64,000 bases of DNA from Flavobacterium sp. ACN6 (GCF_002304005.1 NZ_MRCQ01000002.1:124001-188000), one strand, 5' to 3'. Positions 27,177 through 37,067 are shown, numbered from the stretch's first letter. A program made the numbers and translations. The notes: generated from the letters alone by a model not told the origin.

Positions 27177-30100
27177 ATGAAAAAATACCTTAAATACATA
27201 GATGGAAATTCAGATAAATTCTGGGAAATTGAAACAGCAGGATTAAATTATACTGTCACTTATGGAAAAAATGGAACTGCTGGAACATCTCAAACAAAAA
27301 CCTTCGCTACTGAAGAAGAATGTTTAAAAATGGCTGAAAAAATACTAGCCGAAAAAATAAAAAAAGGATATTCTGAAAATGGAGAAGTCGATGTAACTGC
27401 TAAACCAAAATCGGAAAAAAGCAAAAATTCTGATGAAGTTATAGAAGAGTATGATGCTATTCTTAAATCAAAAAAGATTTCGCTGCTGCTTCCTTTTCTG
27501 AAAGAAAAATCAAAAGGGAATATCGAAGTTTTAAAAAAGCATATTAAAAAATGTAAACGTTACTGGATGACGTATACAGATTTATCTAAAGATCCTGGTT
27601 ATAAAAAATCAGGAAAACACGATTATGGCTGGGGAACCCGCGGTGATAAATCGCAAAATGAAATTATTACTTTAAGCGCAATTGCCTTATTTGACAAAAC
27701 CGATATTAATTCGTGGGACGAAGCCTTAGGTTTATTAAATGAATTAGAAGCTAAACACGAGGTTTTAGAAATATTATTGTGGGCAAAACCTAATTGGATA
27801 GAAACTTTTATTCTGGATAAAATTAAAAGACAAGACTGGGTAAATGTTAGTTATGCTGTATTGCGTCAACTTGAAAAACACGATTTATTACAATTTAATC
27901 CCGAATTATATGCTTTAAGTATTGCTTCAAATAATGAATGGCAGTCAAAGATTAAAACTCCAGACTTCATAAATTCGATACTAAATGATGAAATAAGTTA
28001 TAAAAGAGATATTCCAGAATTGTTTAATTATGAAACCAATCTTCATAATAACTTTTTTAGATATAAAGACACCGATAAATACAATGATCACAATCTTTGG
28101 GAAGTTGTCTACAAATCATTATTGGATGATAAAAAAATGGAGCGCAGTTTTTTTATCGAAAATGCCATTTTAATTCAAACCAAAGAATGGAACAATAACC
28201 TTAAATCATTTTTCAGAAAAAGGTTAGAAGAATTTACTGTTACCGCTGATGAACTTGTCATTTATCAGGAAAATATATTTAGTTTTTTTCACAACGCTTA
28301 TCCGCCAATTACAAGTTATGGTGTAGAGCTTGTTAAAAAAATATACGATCATCCAAAGTTTAAAACCAAATCATTTTTAGAATGGCTTGAACCAATGATG
28401 ATGCGCAGCGACTGCAAGGCAGCGATAAAAAACGTTTTGCCTGTTTTAGAGAAATTAAGCAAATCAAATCCAAAATTAAATACAGCAGTTTCGTCAATTA
28501 TTGCAGATGTATATGTGATATCTGATTTGGCTTTGCAGGAAAGAGTCACTAAAATAATTTCAAAAATTGGATCTGCAAAAGATAAAACTTTCAAGGAAAA
28601 ACTGAATTCATACGTTACTTTAATGCAGGGAAACATCAAATCGCAATTGAGTCAATTTCTCGATGAAGATGCATTAGTGATTGATGATGCTGCTTTTGAA
28701 GAATATCTTTATAATCCTAAAAAAGAGTTAGTATTAACAGAAGAAGTCCAGCTGCCAAAAGACTGGAATGATATTGTTTTTCAGTTTGGAAATTTCATTG
28801 GTTCTGAAGAAGTTTTAGATACCGAAATATTGATGAATGTCTACATTTCGCAAAGAGATTTATTCCCTTCAGGTTCTGCAGCACAATTACAGCCTTATGA
28901 AAAACAGCTTCAAAAGCATTATTTTGAAAGCGTTCATAAAAATTTCATGAAGTCCTTTTTATTGCAGAAAATTCATAATATAAATGGTAAATATGATAGT
29001 AATTTCAAACATTATTCCAGAATTAATACGCTGACTTTAATTAAGTCTTTATTAGAAAAAGTACAGCAAAAAATAGAGCAAAATTCTACTTTGCCCCTTC
29101 TCTCTTTCCCGAGTCATAAACCGTATTGGGTTGCACCAAAAGTTTTATTGGAAAGAGTTATCGAATATCAAAAAACAAAGGAAGAAATCGATTCTGTAGA
29201 TTTAGCTATTGCGATCGCACGTATGCCTAGGGAAAACATTGAAGAAGCTATTCCGTTATTGGATCAGATTGAAGGCGAAATCAAACCGCTTTTATCATTT
29301 TGTCTGGGCGTAAGTGAAAAGCTGGAATTAGACTCTGTTTCCTTGTTTTCAAAACTTCTGGCGACTATGGGCAAAACTACAAAAGAAACGGGTAATCTTT
29401 CTCTTTGGGCTGTTGCTGCCAGAACTTTTTATCCAAATGAAACTTTCCCTCAATTTGAAAATACGTATTTAAAAGATGTTCCGTTTGTAGCTGCTCCTTT
29501 TGTACCTCAAATAAAATTTAAAGAAAAATGGAATGAATGGACTAATTATCAAACTAAAGAAAAAGAGAGAACTCCTTCTTGGTATGAATTAAAATTAGAT
29601 TTTCCGAACTATTCAAAAATTCCAAATTATTTACTTTATAGTCAGGATATTTACAGTCGTTCAAACAGTTGGGATTATGGTCTGAATCACTCTGGAAATA
29701 CTTTTTACTGGCATAGTTTAACACCACAAAATTCCGATGCATTAGGGCTGATTTTGCTCCATAATTCTACAATTGCTGATGGTTCCAAACCAGAATTAAA
29801 AGGATTTTTGGATGTCATGAACAGACCCGAATTTAGATTCTCAGAAACAACAACCTTACTATTTGCTGCTTGTTTCTTTCAGGAAAAGAAAGATTTACGA
29901 TTAATGGCTTCTGAAGTATTAATTAATATAGTCGAAAAACAAGCCTTAGATATAGACTTATTTTCTCAAAAAATTGCATTGCTTGCTTCTGAAAAATATG
30001 GTGTATTTTTACGATTAGTTGATGGCTTAACTGCCATGAAAGATGTTTCTCCAGTACACAATGCAGCTTTGCTTCGACTATTAAATGCATTTTTTGAGAA

Positions 30101-30269
30101 TCTTCAACTAAAAGAAAAACTGCCAACAAATTTTAAAAAAATCGTAGAAAATTATATTGACGTTTTAACAAAAACAAACCAAAAAGCTTCTCCAAAAGCA
30201 ATTGCTTTTTTTGAACAATGGAAAGATAATACAGCGCTTAAATCGTTGATTAAGCAAATTTTAAAATAA
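27177..30269 (+). CDS. WGR-domain protein with long helical repeat region
   Basis: 1030 residues. Residues ~1-75 are a WGR domain (KFWEIETAGLNYTVTYGKNGTAGTSQ), a nucleic-acid-binding module best known from PARPs and bacterial MolR-like proteins. A lysine-rich linker (~76-100) is followed by ~900 residues of alpha-helical, HEAT-like sequence with no catalytic motif. The aromatic block around 800-850 (SWDYGLNHSGNTFYWHSL) is distinctive. The SWIM zinc-finger gene follows after 5 bases, so the two proteins are co-produced. WGR/SWIM pairs are a recurring bacterial combination whose function is not known to me; a DNA or RNA transaction or defence role is inference. Confidence 0.85.
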   Translation: MKKYLKYIDGNSDKFWEIETAGLNYTVTYGKNGTAGTSQTKTFATEEECLKMAEKILAEKIKKGYSENGEVDVTAKPKSEKSKNSDEVIEEYDAILKSKKISLLLPFLKEKSKGNIEVLKKHIKKCKRYWMTYTDLSKDPGYKKSGKHDYGWGTRGDKSQNEIITLSAIALFDKTDINSWDEALGLLNELEAKHEVLEILLWAKPNWIETFILDKIKRQDWVNVSYAVLRQLEKHDLLQFNPELYALSIASNNEWQSKIKTPDFINSILNDEISYKRDIPELFNYETNLHNNFFRYKDTDKYNDHNLWEVVYKSLLDDKKMERSFFIENAILIQTKEWNNNLKSFFRKRLEEFTVTADELVIYQENIFSFFHNAYPPITSYGVELVKKIYDHPKFKTKSFLEWLEPMMMRSDCKAAIKNVLPVLEKLSKSNPKLNTAVSSIIADVYVISDLALQERVTKIISKIGSAKDKTFKEKLNSYVTLMQGNIKSQLSQFLDEDALVIDDAAFEEYLYNPKKELVLTEEVQLPKDWNDIVFQFGNFIGSEEVLDTEILMNVYISQRDLFPSGSAAQLQPYEKQLQKHYFESVHKNFMKSFLLQKIHNINGKYDSNFKHYSRINTLTLIKSLLEKVQQKIEQNSTLPLLSFPSHKPYWVAPKVLLERVIEYQKTKEEIDSVDLAIAIARMPRENIEEAIPLLDQIEGEIKPLLSFCLGVSEKLELDSVSLFSKLLATMGKTTKETGNLSLWAVAARTFYPNETFPQFENTYLKDVPFVAAPFVPQIKFKEKWNEWTNYQTKEKERTPSWYELKLDFPNYSKIPNYLLYSQDIYSRSNSWDYGLNHSGNTFYWHSLTPQNSDALGLILLHNSTIADGSKPELKGFLDVMNRPEFRFSETTTLLFAACFFQEKKDLRLMASEVLINIVEKQALDIDLFSQKIALLASEKYGVFLRLVDGLTAMKDVSPVHNAALLRLLNAFFENLQLKEKLPTNFKKIVENYIDVLTKTNQKASPKAIAFFEQWKDNTALKSLIKQILK

Positions 30270-30274
30270 AGAAA

Positions 30275-31603
30275 ATGACCGACTTAGAATATAATTATAA
30301 AGGAATTTCGACGTACAGTAAAACAAAAGGAATCAACAATCTGGTTTTGGCACATCAAACCGAAATTGAAGAAGTAAACAATATTACCTGCTTTTTCTGG
30401 GGAAGTTTGACAGATCCTTATGTTACGGCTAAATGCTGGAGTACAATTGCGAAAGTCGTGCGATCTAGTTTTGGACCAATTCCGCCAAGTCTTCGCGACC
30501 CAATTGTTTCGGCAGGATCTGAGCGTTTGCGTTTTGAAGGATTTTCGTCTTGCAATGGTGTTTACGTGCGCCTTGATATGAAACCAGAAGCTATTGATGG
30601 TGAATTTATTGCCAGCGGAACTACCAATGTCGATTTTAACGACCCAATGCTGAATGCTTTGAATGCCATTCAGAAAAACGAAAAAGTAACACTTGCCGTT
30701 GGTCAGCAGGATGTTCAGGTTATTACAAGCAAAGCAAAAGTTACAGAGAAAAAAGTTACACTGCCAATGCGCTGGATAAAAGGTTTGACCAGCGTACAGC
30801 TTTATCTGGCGGACATGGATATTAAATTTGAATTGAATAAAATTCAGACGATTCAGTTATTTCAAAGTTTGCCAAAAGGAAGCGTAAAAGGCGATTTCTT
30901 CATAACCAAAAGAGCCGGAAAATTTATGTTTTCGACTTTGGCTACAGCAGACAGCGTGAGAATTGGCGGCGTACAAAGGTTACGATTGTTAGAAGGAATT
31001 CTCGCCATTGTAGATAAAATTTTCATCTACGAATCGGCAGACAAACAAACTTGTGCCATAGTTGCTGAGTTTGGAAAAATGCAGCTTTTAATGGCTTTTT
31101 CTCCAGATTCGTATCGCGGCTTTTCGGGCGAAGGAAATGTATTGGAAACCATGACTGAAAATTTACCAATAGAATGGGTTTACGGCTTAGACAGTTTACT
31201 AAAATCAAATGAAACTTTTGACCCAACGATGCTTTCTATCGAAAATGACATTGATTTTGGAACAATGGATAACCTGACATCTAATTTATCTTCGATGGGG
31301 TTATTGGGTTACGATTTAAGCGAAAAATCACATTTTTACAGACGTCTTCCTTTTAAAACAGAACGTATTTTATCTTTAAATCCGAGGCTTAAAAATGCTA
31401 AAAAACTTATTGATAATGAAGATATTGAAATCATCGAAAAAAGAGCCAATTATATCGAAGCCAAAGTAAAAGGTTCTGGCGTTTTACACAAAGTTATTAT
31501 CGACGATTCCTCGCAAAGATGTACCTGCGACTGGTTTACGGCATATCAAGGCAAAAGAGGAATCTGTAAGCATATTTTGGCCGTGAAGATGACGGTTTCT
31601 TAA
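30275..31603 (+). CDS. SWIM zinc-finger protein
   Basis: 442 residues. The SWIM motif is at the extreme C-terminus: C-T-C followed by a 12-residue spacer and C-K-H (RCTCDWFTAYQGKRGICKH), the CxCxnCxH zinc-binding pattern of SWIM fingers that bind nucleic acid or protein. The first ~370 residues are a beta-rich domain with several FFWGSL/PMRWIKGL-type blocks and no recognised enzyme motif. It is translated 5 bases after the WGR gene. A terminator follows, so this is a two-gene unit. Confidence 0.88.
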   Translation: MTDLEYNYKGISTYSKTKGINNLVLAHQTEIEEVNNITCFFWGSLTDPYVTAKCWSTIAKVVRSSFGPIPPSLRDPIVSAGSERLRFEGFSSCNGVYVRLDMKPEAIDGEFIASGTTNVDFNDPMLNALNAIQKNEKVTLAVGQQDVQVITSKAKVTEKKVTLPMRWIKGLTSVQLYLADMDIKFELNKIQTIQLFQSLPKGSVKGDFFITKRAGKFMFSTLATADSVRIGGVQRLRLLEGILAIVDKIFIYESADKQTCAIVAEFGKMQLLMAFSPDSYRGFSGEGNVLETMTENLPIEWVYGLDSLLKSNETFDPTMLSIENDIDFGTMDNLTSNLSSMGLLGYDLSEKSHFYRRLPFKTERILSLNPRLKNAKKLIDNEDIEIIEKRANYIEAKVKGSGVLHKVIIDDSSQRCTCDWFTAYQGKRGICKHILAVKMTVS

Positions 31604-31628
31604 AGAATTTACTTTTTATTTATAAATA

Positions 31629-31656
31629 AAATCGCCCTCAGAAAGGGCGATTTTTT
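31629..31656. terminator. Terminator after the WGR/SWIM pair
   Basis: Stem AATCGCCCT / AGGGCGATT followed by TTTTT; the opposite strand is A-rich enough that it may also stop the convergent small gene. Confidence 0.88.
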
Positions 31657-31683
31657 AATTTAAAAACTACAGTTTTTTTGTTG

Positions 31684-31956
31684 TTATAATTTGATACCGA
31701 GACAAGCTTTCTGAATCTGCTTTTCTGAAAATGGCGATAAGGCTTCTGCCAGATTTCGGCTGGTTCTTAAACAGCTCAGTATTTTTTGCCTTAAATTGAT
31801 ATCGTCGCCAAACTCTGTATGCATTAAAAGCTCGAAGATTTCCTGCAAATAAATGGGCTGTTCTTTGTAATCTCCCTCAAACAATTCGTCTGAAAGGAAA
31901 TTAATTACGGATGGCACTACATCACGATGTGTTGGTTTTTGATTTTCTTTTGACAT
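31684..31956 (-). CDS. Small conserved-looking protein, unknown function
   Basis: 90 residues, helical, no signal peptide (MSKENQKPTHRDVVPSVINFLSDELFEGDY...). One cysteine pair far apart (SCLRTS, KACLGI). Not recognised. It is preceded by a ~165-base leader containing a stable structured element (31976-32063) and a TATATTTG promoter word, so it may be post-transcriptionally controlled. Confidence 0.7.
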   Translation of the reverse strand: MSKENQKPTHRDVVPSVINFLSDELFEGDYKEQPIYLQEIFELLMHTEFGDDINLRQKILSCLRTSRNLAEALSPFSEKQIQKACLGIKL

Positions 31957-31975
31957 ACGGAAAATATTAAACGCA

Positions 31976-32063
31976 CGAAACCCTCATCTTCGGTTGTGTC
32001 AAAACATTTCTAGGAATGCGATAAGGGCTATCACTAGCTCCTTCAACGTGAATGAGGGCTTCG
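31976..32063 (-). ncRNA. Candidate structured leader RNA
   Basis: Read on the minus strand, an 88-nt element is closed by a 12-bp helix (CGAAGCCCTCAT with ATGAGGGTTTCG, one G-U). Inside, AAGGAGCTA / TAGCCCTT form an 8-bp hairpin with a one-base bulge capped by the GNRA tetraloop GTGA (32023-32043), and GTTG can pair with CAAC. It lies between a TAnnTTTG promoter and the ATG of the 90-residue gene. The GNRA loop exists only on the minus strand, supporting that orientation. It matches no riboswitch class I can recall; it could be a cis-regulatory element or a processed RNA. Confidence 0.45.
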
Positions 32064-32121
32064 CTTATTATTAACTTATATTAAGTTTTCAGGATATAAT
32101 CCTAGATTTATTTTGACAACA

Positions 32122-32129
32122 CAAATATA
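32122..32129 (-). promoter_or_regulatory. Candidate promoter (-7 TATATTTG) for the structured leader and 90-residue gene
   Basis: Exact TAnnTTTG match on the minus strand; transcription would begin near 32115, leaving a ~160-base leader. The rest of the 413-base gap (32130-32369) is plain AT-rich sequence. Confidence 0.5.
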
Positions 32130-32369
32130 AGTTTTTATTTCAAAAAGAAAGAAATAACTTACATTAATTCTTTTTTAAATTACAATGCTTAATCAAGATT
32201 GGAAAACAAAGATAGAAATTATTACTGGTGATATAATTATTCTCTAACTTCAATCAAATTTTAAAATTTCTACTCTCAAATTATTGCACAAAATAAATTC
32301 CTTATAAGAATTTACTCATTCGCATGAAATTTTAATTTACATTTATAAAACCTAAAATAAACCTGACAT

Positions 32370-35300
32370 ATGAATGAAATTACTCTTGAAAATATTCAAA
32401 ATTTAAAAGCAATTCAACTAACTCAGCTTTTATTAAAACTACTTCATTTAGAATATAAAAAATACGATTTTCCACATTGTTACATCAATGTCCCACAAAA
32501 TATAACAACAGCAGATGGTGGTGAAGATGGTAGAATAAATACTACAGACTTTAGAGAATCTAGGTGGATTAAAAATAATTATTGCCTTTTTCAAAGTAAA
32601 GCTACAAAAATGGGAATTCCAGATTGTAAAAAAGAAATCTTAAAAGAAACAAAAGGCAAGAAAACTGAATATGAATTAAAATCTCAGCTGAATGAAGTTT
32701 TTGAGAATAATGGAACATATATTCTGTTTACAACTGATGCTTATGTTGAAAATAATCTAAATCAACGGGTAGCTGCTTTAAGAGAAGCAATAGAATTAGC
32801 AAAAGGAAAAGAATTTGCAGAGAAATGTAAAATAGAAATCTATGACGCAAATTTAATAAGGGACTGGACAAACGAATATATTTCCGCGATTTCATATGTA
32901 CAACATTGTTTTGGAATTACAAAGCCAAATGGTTTATTAATTTGGGAAGAGTTAAAAAGCTATATAAATAATAGTAATAGCTTTAAATCTAACTCTGAGA
33001 TTGATTCTATAATAGATCAAGTTAGAAATGACATTTTAGCAGAGAAAAAAAATATAAGAATAGAAGGAGTTTCAGGCATAGGCAAAACTAGGTTGATTTG
33101 TGAAGCTCTTTCTCCAGGTGAAAAAGACAGTTTAGGTAATTTTGACATTAATAGAAAGTCTATTTCTGACAGTGTTATATATTTTGATATAGGAATTGGA
33201 AATCATCAAAATGTAATTGATTTTGTTAGAAGTTCCGTCTCAAATTATCCTGCCATACTTGTGCTTGACAATTGCGAACCTATTTATCATGATTCATTCT
33301 TAAATGAAGTTCAACGTGGAAACAGTCTGATTAAATTAATAACCATTGACTATGAAAAATGTAATTCAAGATCTCATGAAAATTGCAAAATTATTGAATT
33401 AAAGAGTTCATATTTTAATTCTGTTGTAGAAGAAATTTTAAAAGAAAAATATGCTAATCAACTAAATGATGTAGAGATTAAATATCTTATAGAATTTTCT
33501 GACGGCAATCCTAAAATGGCTATTCAATTTGTGAAAGCAGCTTTGCAAAATCTTAATTTAAGTGATAGTTTTGACGATAAACTTCTAGAGAAATTAATTT
33601 TTGGAAGAAGTGCTGTAAATCATATTGAATTTCAAAATTTAAAACTGTTCTCTGTCTTTAAGTATTTTGAATTTCCTGATGATTCATATTTTAGCATTAA
33701 TGAATCTCATTACAAACAACTCCTAGAACATTCAACTTTTTTTACTCAATTTCTAAAATCTGCACCTAATGATGTAAGACTAGTACTCAAAAAATATTTA
33801 GAAAAAGGAATTCTAGAACGAAGAGGAAATAAAATAGTAATTAGACCAAATCCCTTATCTCTTAAACTATCTCTAATCTTTTGGGATGAGCTTCCTCCGT
33901 ATGAATATCAAAATTTCATTGAGAGTATACCACAAACATTGATATCACCTCTAACAGAACAATTACAATTGTTAGGAAATGTTGGAAATGCAAAACATTT
34001 AGTCGAAATAACATGGGGTGTTAATGGAAATTTTTCAACAGCGGAAATTTTAAATTCTAGAATAGGTTCACAACTTTTTCGCTCGGTTGCTACAGTGAAT
34101 CCAAAAGAGATTATAAAAGTTTTTGTAAAGCATTATTTAGATAAACCTAAAAGTTATCTGGAAAGCATCAAAGAAGGCAGACAAAATTTAGTTTGGGCTC
34201 TTGAGAGATTATGTTATAGAGAAGAAACATTTACACAAGCTTCTCAGGTTTTAATGTGTTTTGCCGCTGCTGAAATTGAAACATATTACAGTAATAATTC
34301 CACTCATTATTTTACGCAACTCTTTCGAATACTTCTTGCAGGTACTGAAGTTAATTTTGAGCCGAGAATTAATGTATTAAAATGGGCTTTGAATAAAAAT
34401 GATGATGATTTCAATTTATTAATTTTAAAAGCAAGTGAAAGAGCTTTTACCCCAAGTCATAATCTACATAAAATGTTAGGTGCAGAAAACCAAGGAGGAT
34501 TAGTACCTTTAATTGACTATAGACCAAAATCACCAGATGAAATTAATAATTACAGAAAAGAGATTATAGAAATTTTAATGAAATTTGTTGAAACAGAAAA
34601 TCCTCATCAATTAGCTGCACAACGGATAATTTATAATAATGTTCATGATTTGTTTGAGTTTAATTTTAATCTTTACTATTTAAAAAGAACACTAAATATA
34701 ATAATAACAAAGATTGTGGATCGCAATGACATGATAAAAAGTTTATACAACCAAATTAGCATGTTACGCTTAAATGGAACTCAAAGAGATTTTATTTCAG
34801 AATTTATAGACTCATTAAAAACTAATTCTATAGAAGAAAGAATTTTATATAATGTATCAGAACCAAAATTTATAATTAAAACTTCAAGAGATGAAAATGA
34901 GTTCGATAATAAAGGTAAAATCATTGCAGAAAAGTTTGCACAGGATATAATAAATGAAGGAATCGACCTAAAACCATATTTTGTTAATTTATTAACTGGA
35001 AATCAATATCATGCATTTGATTTTGGGAAAAAATTATGTGATTTAAAAGGATATGATGAAAATTTTATTAATCAATTATTGGAAGAGGCACTACTTTTAG
35101 AAGGAAAATCCTTCAATATATCTTTCCTATATGGTTTTGTCTCAGCACTCAGCAATAAACAAATTTTAAAAATATTTAATGATCTAATTGACAAAAGATC
35201 AAGTTTTTCATTTTTTATATTTCGTTTACTAGAAATTGACTTTTCAAATGTCTTGAAATTAATAAATCTTTTAAAAGAAAGTGATATTAGCCCCGAAAAC

Positions 35301-36185
35301 TTAAATATTATTAAGCACGAGATAATTCAATTAAATTATAAAGATTTAATAAATTATTTTAAGGTTATAAATCAGTTTGATAACGGACCTTTAATAATAT
35401 TTGAAACTTTTCATCATTATCTATGGAACATTAAAAATGATGAAGAAATAATTCCTGCTGATTTACTTTCATATTTGAAAACCGTAATTGAAAAATCAAA
35501 CCTGCTTTTAGTCATAAATAATAGTAATATTTTAAATCTTTATTCATGGGAAAAAATAGTAGATATACTGTTAGAAAAATTTAAAAATGAGTTAACGATA
35601 ACTATTTCACATCAAATTGTTGAATATATTGCTTCTTCAATATTTAGTAGAGGAGATTATGAAATTGCAAAAATTGCAAATAAAACACTTTATTTAGATT
35701 TTGATAATTGTTGGTCAATATATTATGAATTAGTAAAAAATAAAAACTTAACTGGGTTTTGGGATGTTTTCAATATGAGTTTTATCAGTGGCACAGGTGC
35801 TCACCATCCTTTTTTCTCTGACGAAAAAAGAAATAAAAAACTTTTTGAATGGTTAAAGACTAATTCAGAAGCAGCTCCGTGGATTATAAGAGTAGCACCA
35901 CTTTTTGCACATGATTCAACAAGTTGGTTTCCTTTTACAAAAACGTTAATTGATTTTTTTGGAGATGATGAGGACTTTATAAGTGAATTATCTTGTAATT
36001 TACATTCAATGTTTACATCTGGTTCACGTGTACCATATTTAGTGTCAAGAAAAAATTTAGTTGAAGAATTAAAAGTACATTTGATTCTGCGTGTTCGGAA
36101 TTGGGCACAAGCAGAAATAGAAAATTATGAAAAAGAGATAAAGATTGAACAAATTAGTGACGAAGAAGGCTTTTTAGGATGGTAG
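32370..36185 (+). CDS. Candidate STAND-type defence protein: nuclease-like N-terminus, NTPase, helical repeats
   Basis: 1271 residues. N-terminus (~40-110) carries a restriction-nuclease-like signature: GGEDGR with E52/D53, then FQSK with Q75 and K77, the E/D...QxK pattern of Mrr/Cap4-type nucleases. Walker A is GVSGIGKT (233-240) and Walker B is ILVLDN with D300. From ~400 to the end it is helical, repeat-like sequence, the usual sensor of STAND proteins, ending in a conserved-looking RVRNWAQAEIENYEKEI. This nuclease-NTPase-sensor order matches Avs-like antiphage proteins. No partner gene is needed. Its base composition reads as more AT-rich than neighbours, suggesting transfer. The nuclease assignment is by motif only. 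Confidence 0.75.
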   Translation: MNEITLENIQNLKAIQLTQLLLKLLHLEYKKYDFPHCYINVPQNITTADGGEDGRINTTDFRESRWIKNNYCLFQSKATKMGIPDCKKEILKETKGKKTEYELKSQLNEVFENNGTYILFTTDAYVENNLNQRVAALREAIELAKGKEFAEKCKIEIYDANLIRDWTNEYISAISYVQHCFGITKPNGLLIWEELKSYINNSNSFKSNSEIDSIIDQVRNDILAEKKNIRIEGVSGIGKTRLICEALSPGEKDSLGNFDINRKSISDSVIYFDIGIGNHQNVIDFVRSSVSNYPAILVLDNCEPIYHDSFLNEVQRGNSLIKLITIDYEKCNSRSHENCKIIELKSSYFNSVVEEILKEKYANQLNDVEIKYLIEFSDGNPKMAIQFVKAALQNLNLSDSFDDKLLEKLIFGRSAVNHIEFQNLKLFSVFKYFEFPDDSYFSINESHYKQLLEHSTFFTQFLKSAPNDVRLVLKKYLEKGILERRGNKIVIRPNPLSLKLSLIFWDELPPYEYQNFIESIPQTLISPLTEQLQLLGNVGNAKHLVEITWGVNGNFSTAEILNSRIGSQLFRSVATVNPKEIIKVFVKHYLDKPKSYLESIKEGRQNLVWALERLCYREETFTQASQVLMCFAAAEIETYYSNNSTHYFTQLFRILLAGTEVNFEPRINVLKWALNKNDDDFNLLILKASERAFTPSHNLHKMLGAENQGGLVPLIDYRPKSPDEINNYRKEIIEILMKFVETENPHQLAAQRIIYNNVHDLFEFNFNLYYLKRTLNIIITKIVDRNDMIKSLYNQISMLRLNGTQRDFISEFIDSLKTNSIEERILYNVSEPKFIIKTSRDENEFDNKGKIIAEKFAQDIINEGIDLKPYFVNLLTGNQYHAFDFGKKLCDLKGYDENFINQLLEEALLLEGKSFNISFLYGFVSALSNKQILKIFNDLIDKRSSFSFFIFRLLEIDFSNVLKLINLLKESDISPENLNIIKHEIIQLNYKDLINYFKVINQFDNGPLIIFETFHHYLWNIKNDEEIIPADLLSYLKTVIEKSNLLLVINNSNILNLYSWEKIVDILLEKFKNELTITISHQIVEYIASSIFSRGDYEIAKIANKTLYLDFDNCWSIYYELVKNKNLTGFWDVFNMSFISGTGAHHPFFSDEKRNKKLFEWLKTNSEAAPWIIRVAPLFAHDSTSWFPFTKTLIDFFGDDEDFISELSCNLHSMFTSGSRVPYLVSRKNLVEELKVHLILRVRNWAQAEIENYEKEIKIEQISDEEGFLGW

Positions 36186-36214
36186 TTAATATTCTAGATG
36201 TTAACAAAATAACA

Positions 36215-36245
36215 CCTAACAGGTTTTAGAAACCTGTTAGGAAAA
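36215..36245 (+). terminator. Terminator after the STAND-like gene
   Basis: Stem CCTAACAGGTTT / AAACCTGTTAGG with a 3-base loop, 30 bases after the stop. The T-run is missing, so it may instead be a repeat hairpin serving both convergent genes. Confidence 0.55.
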
Positions 36246-36250
36246 CAAAC

Positions 36251-37049
36251 CTAAATCCCAAAAAAGTTTTTAGAATTTCTCGTCGTTTCCTCCGTTACTT
36301 TAGCCAAAGTAATTCCTTTAAACTGTGCAATTGTTCCGGCAACATACGGCAGAAAAGCAGGTTCGCAACGGCGTTCGTGGTATTTCTTTAAGAGGCTGTT
36401 TGGGACATTTTTAGGAAGCATAAACGGCGCATCGGTTTCAATCATCATTCGGTCGAGCGGTACGTACTGAATGACTTCTTTTAAATGAGCGAAACGTTTG
36501 GCATCTGAAATCGCTCCCGTAAAACCCAGATAAAATCCGTTATCGAGATAGGTTTTGGCTTCTTGTAAACTTCCTGTAAAACAATGCACAACGGCTTTTG
36601 GCAATTGCGGTAAATAGTCATTGGTAATATTCATAAACGAATTAAAAGCGCTTCTTTCGTGCAAAAACAAAGGTTTCTGAACTTCAATAGCCAATTCTAA
36701 TTGGGCTTTATAACATTCTTCCTGTTTGTTTCTGGGCGAAAAGTCACGATCAAAATCGAGTCCGCACTCGCCTACAGAAACGACTTGTTTTCTGTTTTAA
36801 TAAATTCCGCAGTCGTGAAATGCTCTGCGCGTCAAAACTTTTCGCATCATGCGGGTGAATTCCTGCTGTAGCATATAATATTCCAGGATATTCTTTTGCT
36901 ATTCGTGCAGATTCTTCACTGTTTCGTACGCTTGTTCCGGTTATTATCATTTGCGATACGTCGGCGTCGAGCGCGTTTTGTACGACATCGTCTATGTCGT
37001 TTTGGAATTGTTTATTGGTTAGGTTTATTCCTATATCTATATAATTCAT
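36251..37049 (-). pseudogene. tatD-family metal-dependent hydrolase, broken by one frameshift
   Basis: Two frames together make one complete TatD-like deoxyribonuclease. The first part (ATG at 37049, MNYIDIGINLTN...) carries TAGIHPHDAK and runs off frame after NLLKQK. Removing one A from the A-run at 36788-36791 restores VVSVGECGLDFDRDF, then PLFLHERSAF, VHCFTGS and IETDAPFMLP, the remaining metal ligands. All catalytic residues survive on one side or the other. Thus it is a recent single-base insertion, a sequencing error or, less likely, a programmed shift on the A-run. The upstream reading to 37094 is not part of the protein. Confidence 0.85.
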
Positions 37050-37067
37050 TTTTTTTTGTTTTTTGCT

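Noticed and set aside
31960..32075. Start-less minus-strand frame across the structured leader (SEALIHVEGASDSPYRIP)
   Set aside because: There is no initiation codon before its upstream stop, and the base-paired structure explains the constraint better. Kept as an alternative in the finding on that leader.
32370..36185. Type IV restriction enzyme or toxin-antitoxin pair instead of a STAND protein
   Set aside because: No McrB-type GTPase motif or second subunit gene is adjacent, and the long helical C-terminal half fits a STAND sensor better; the nuclease reading remains motif-based.
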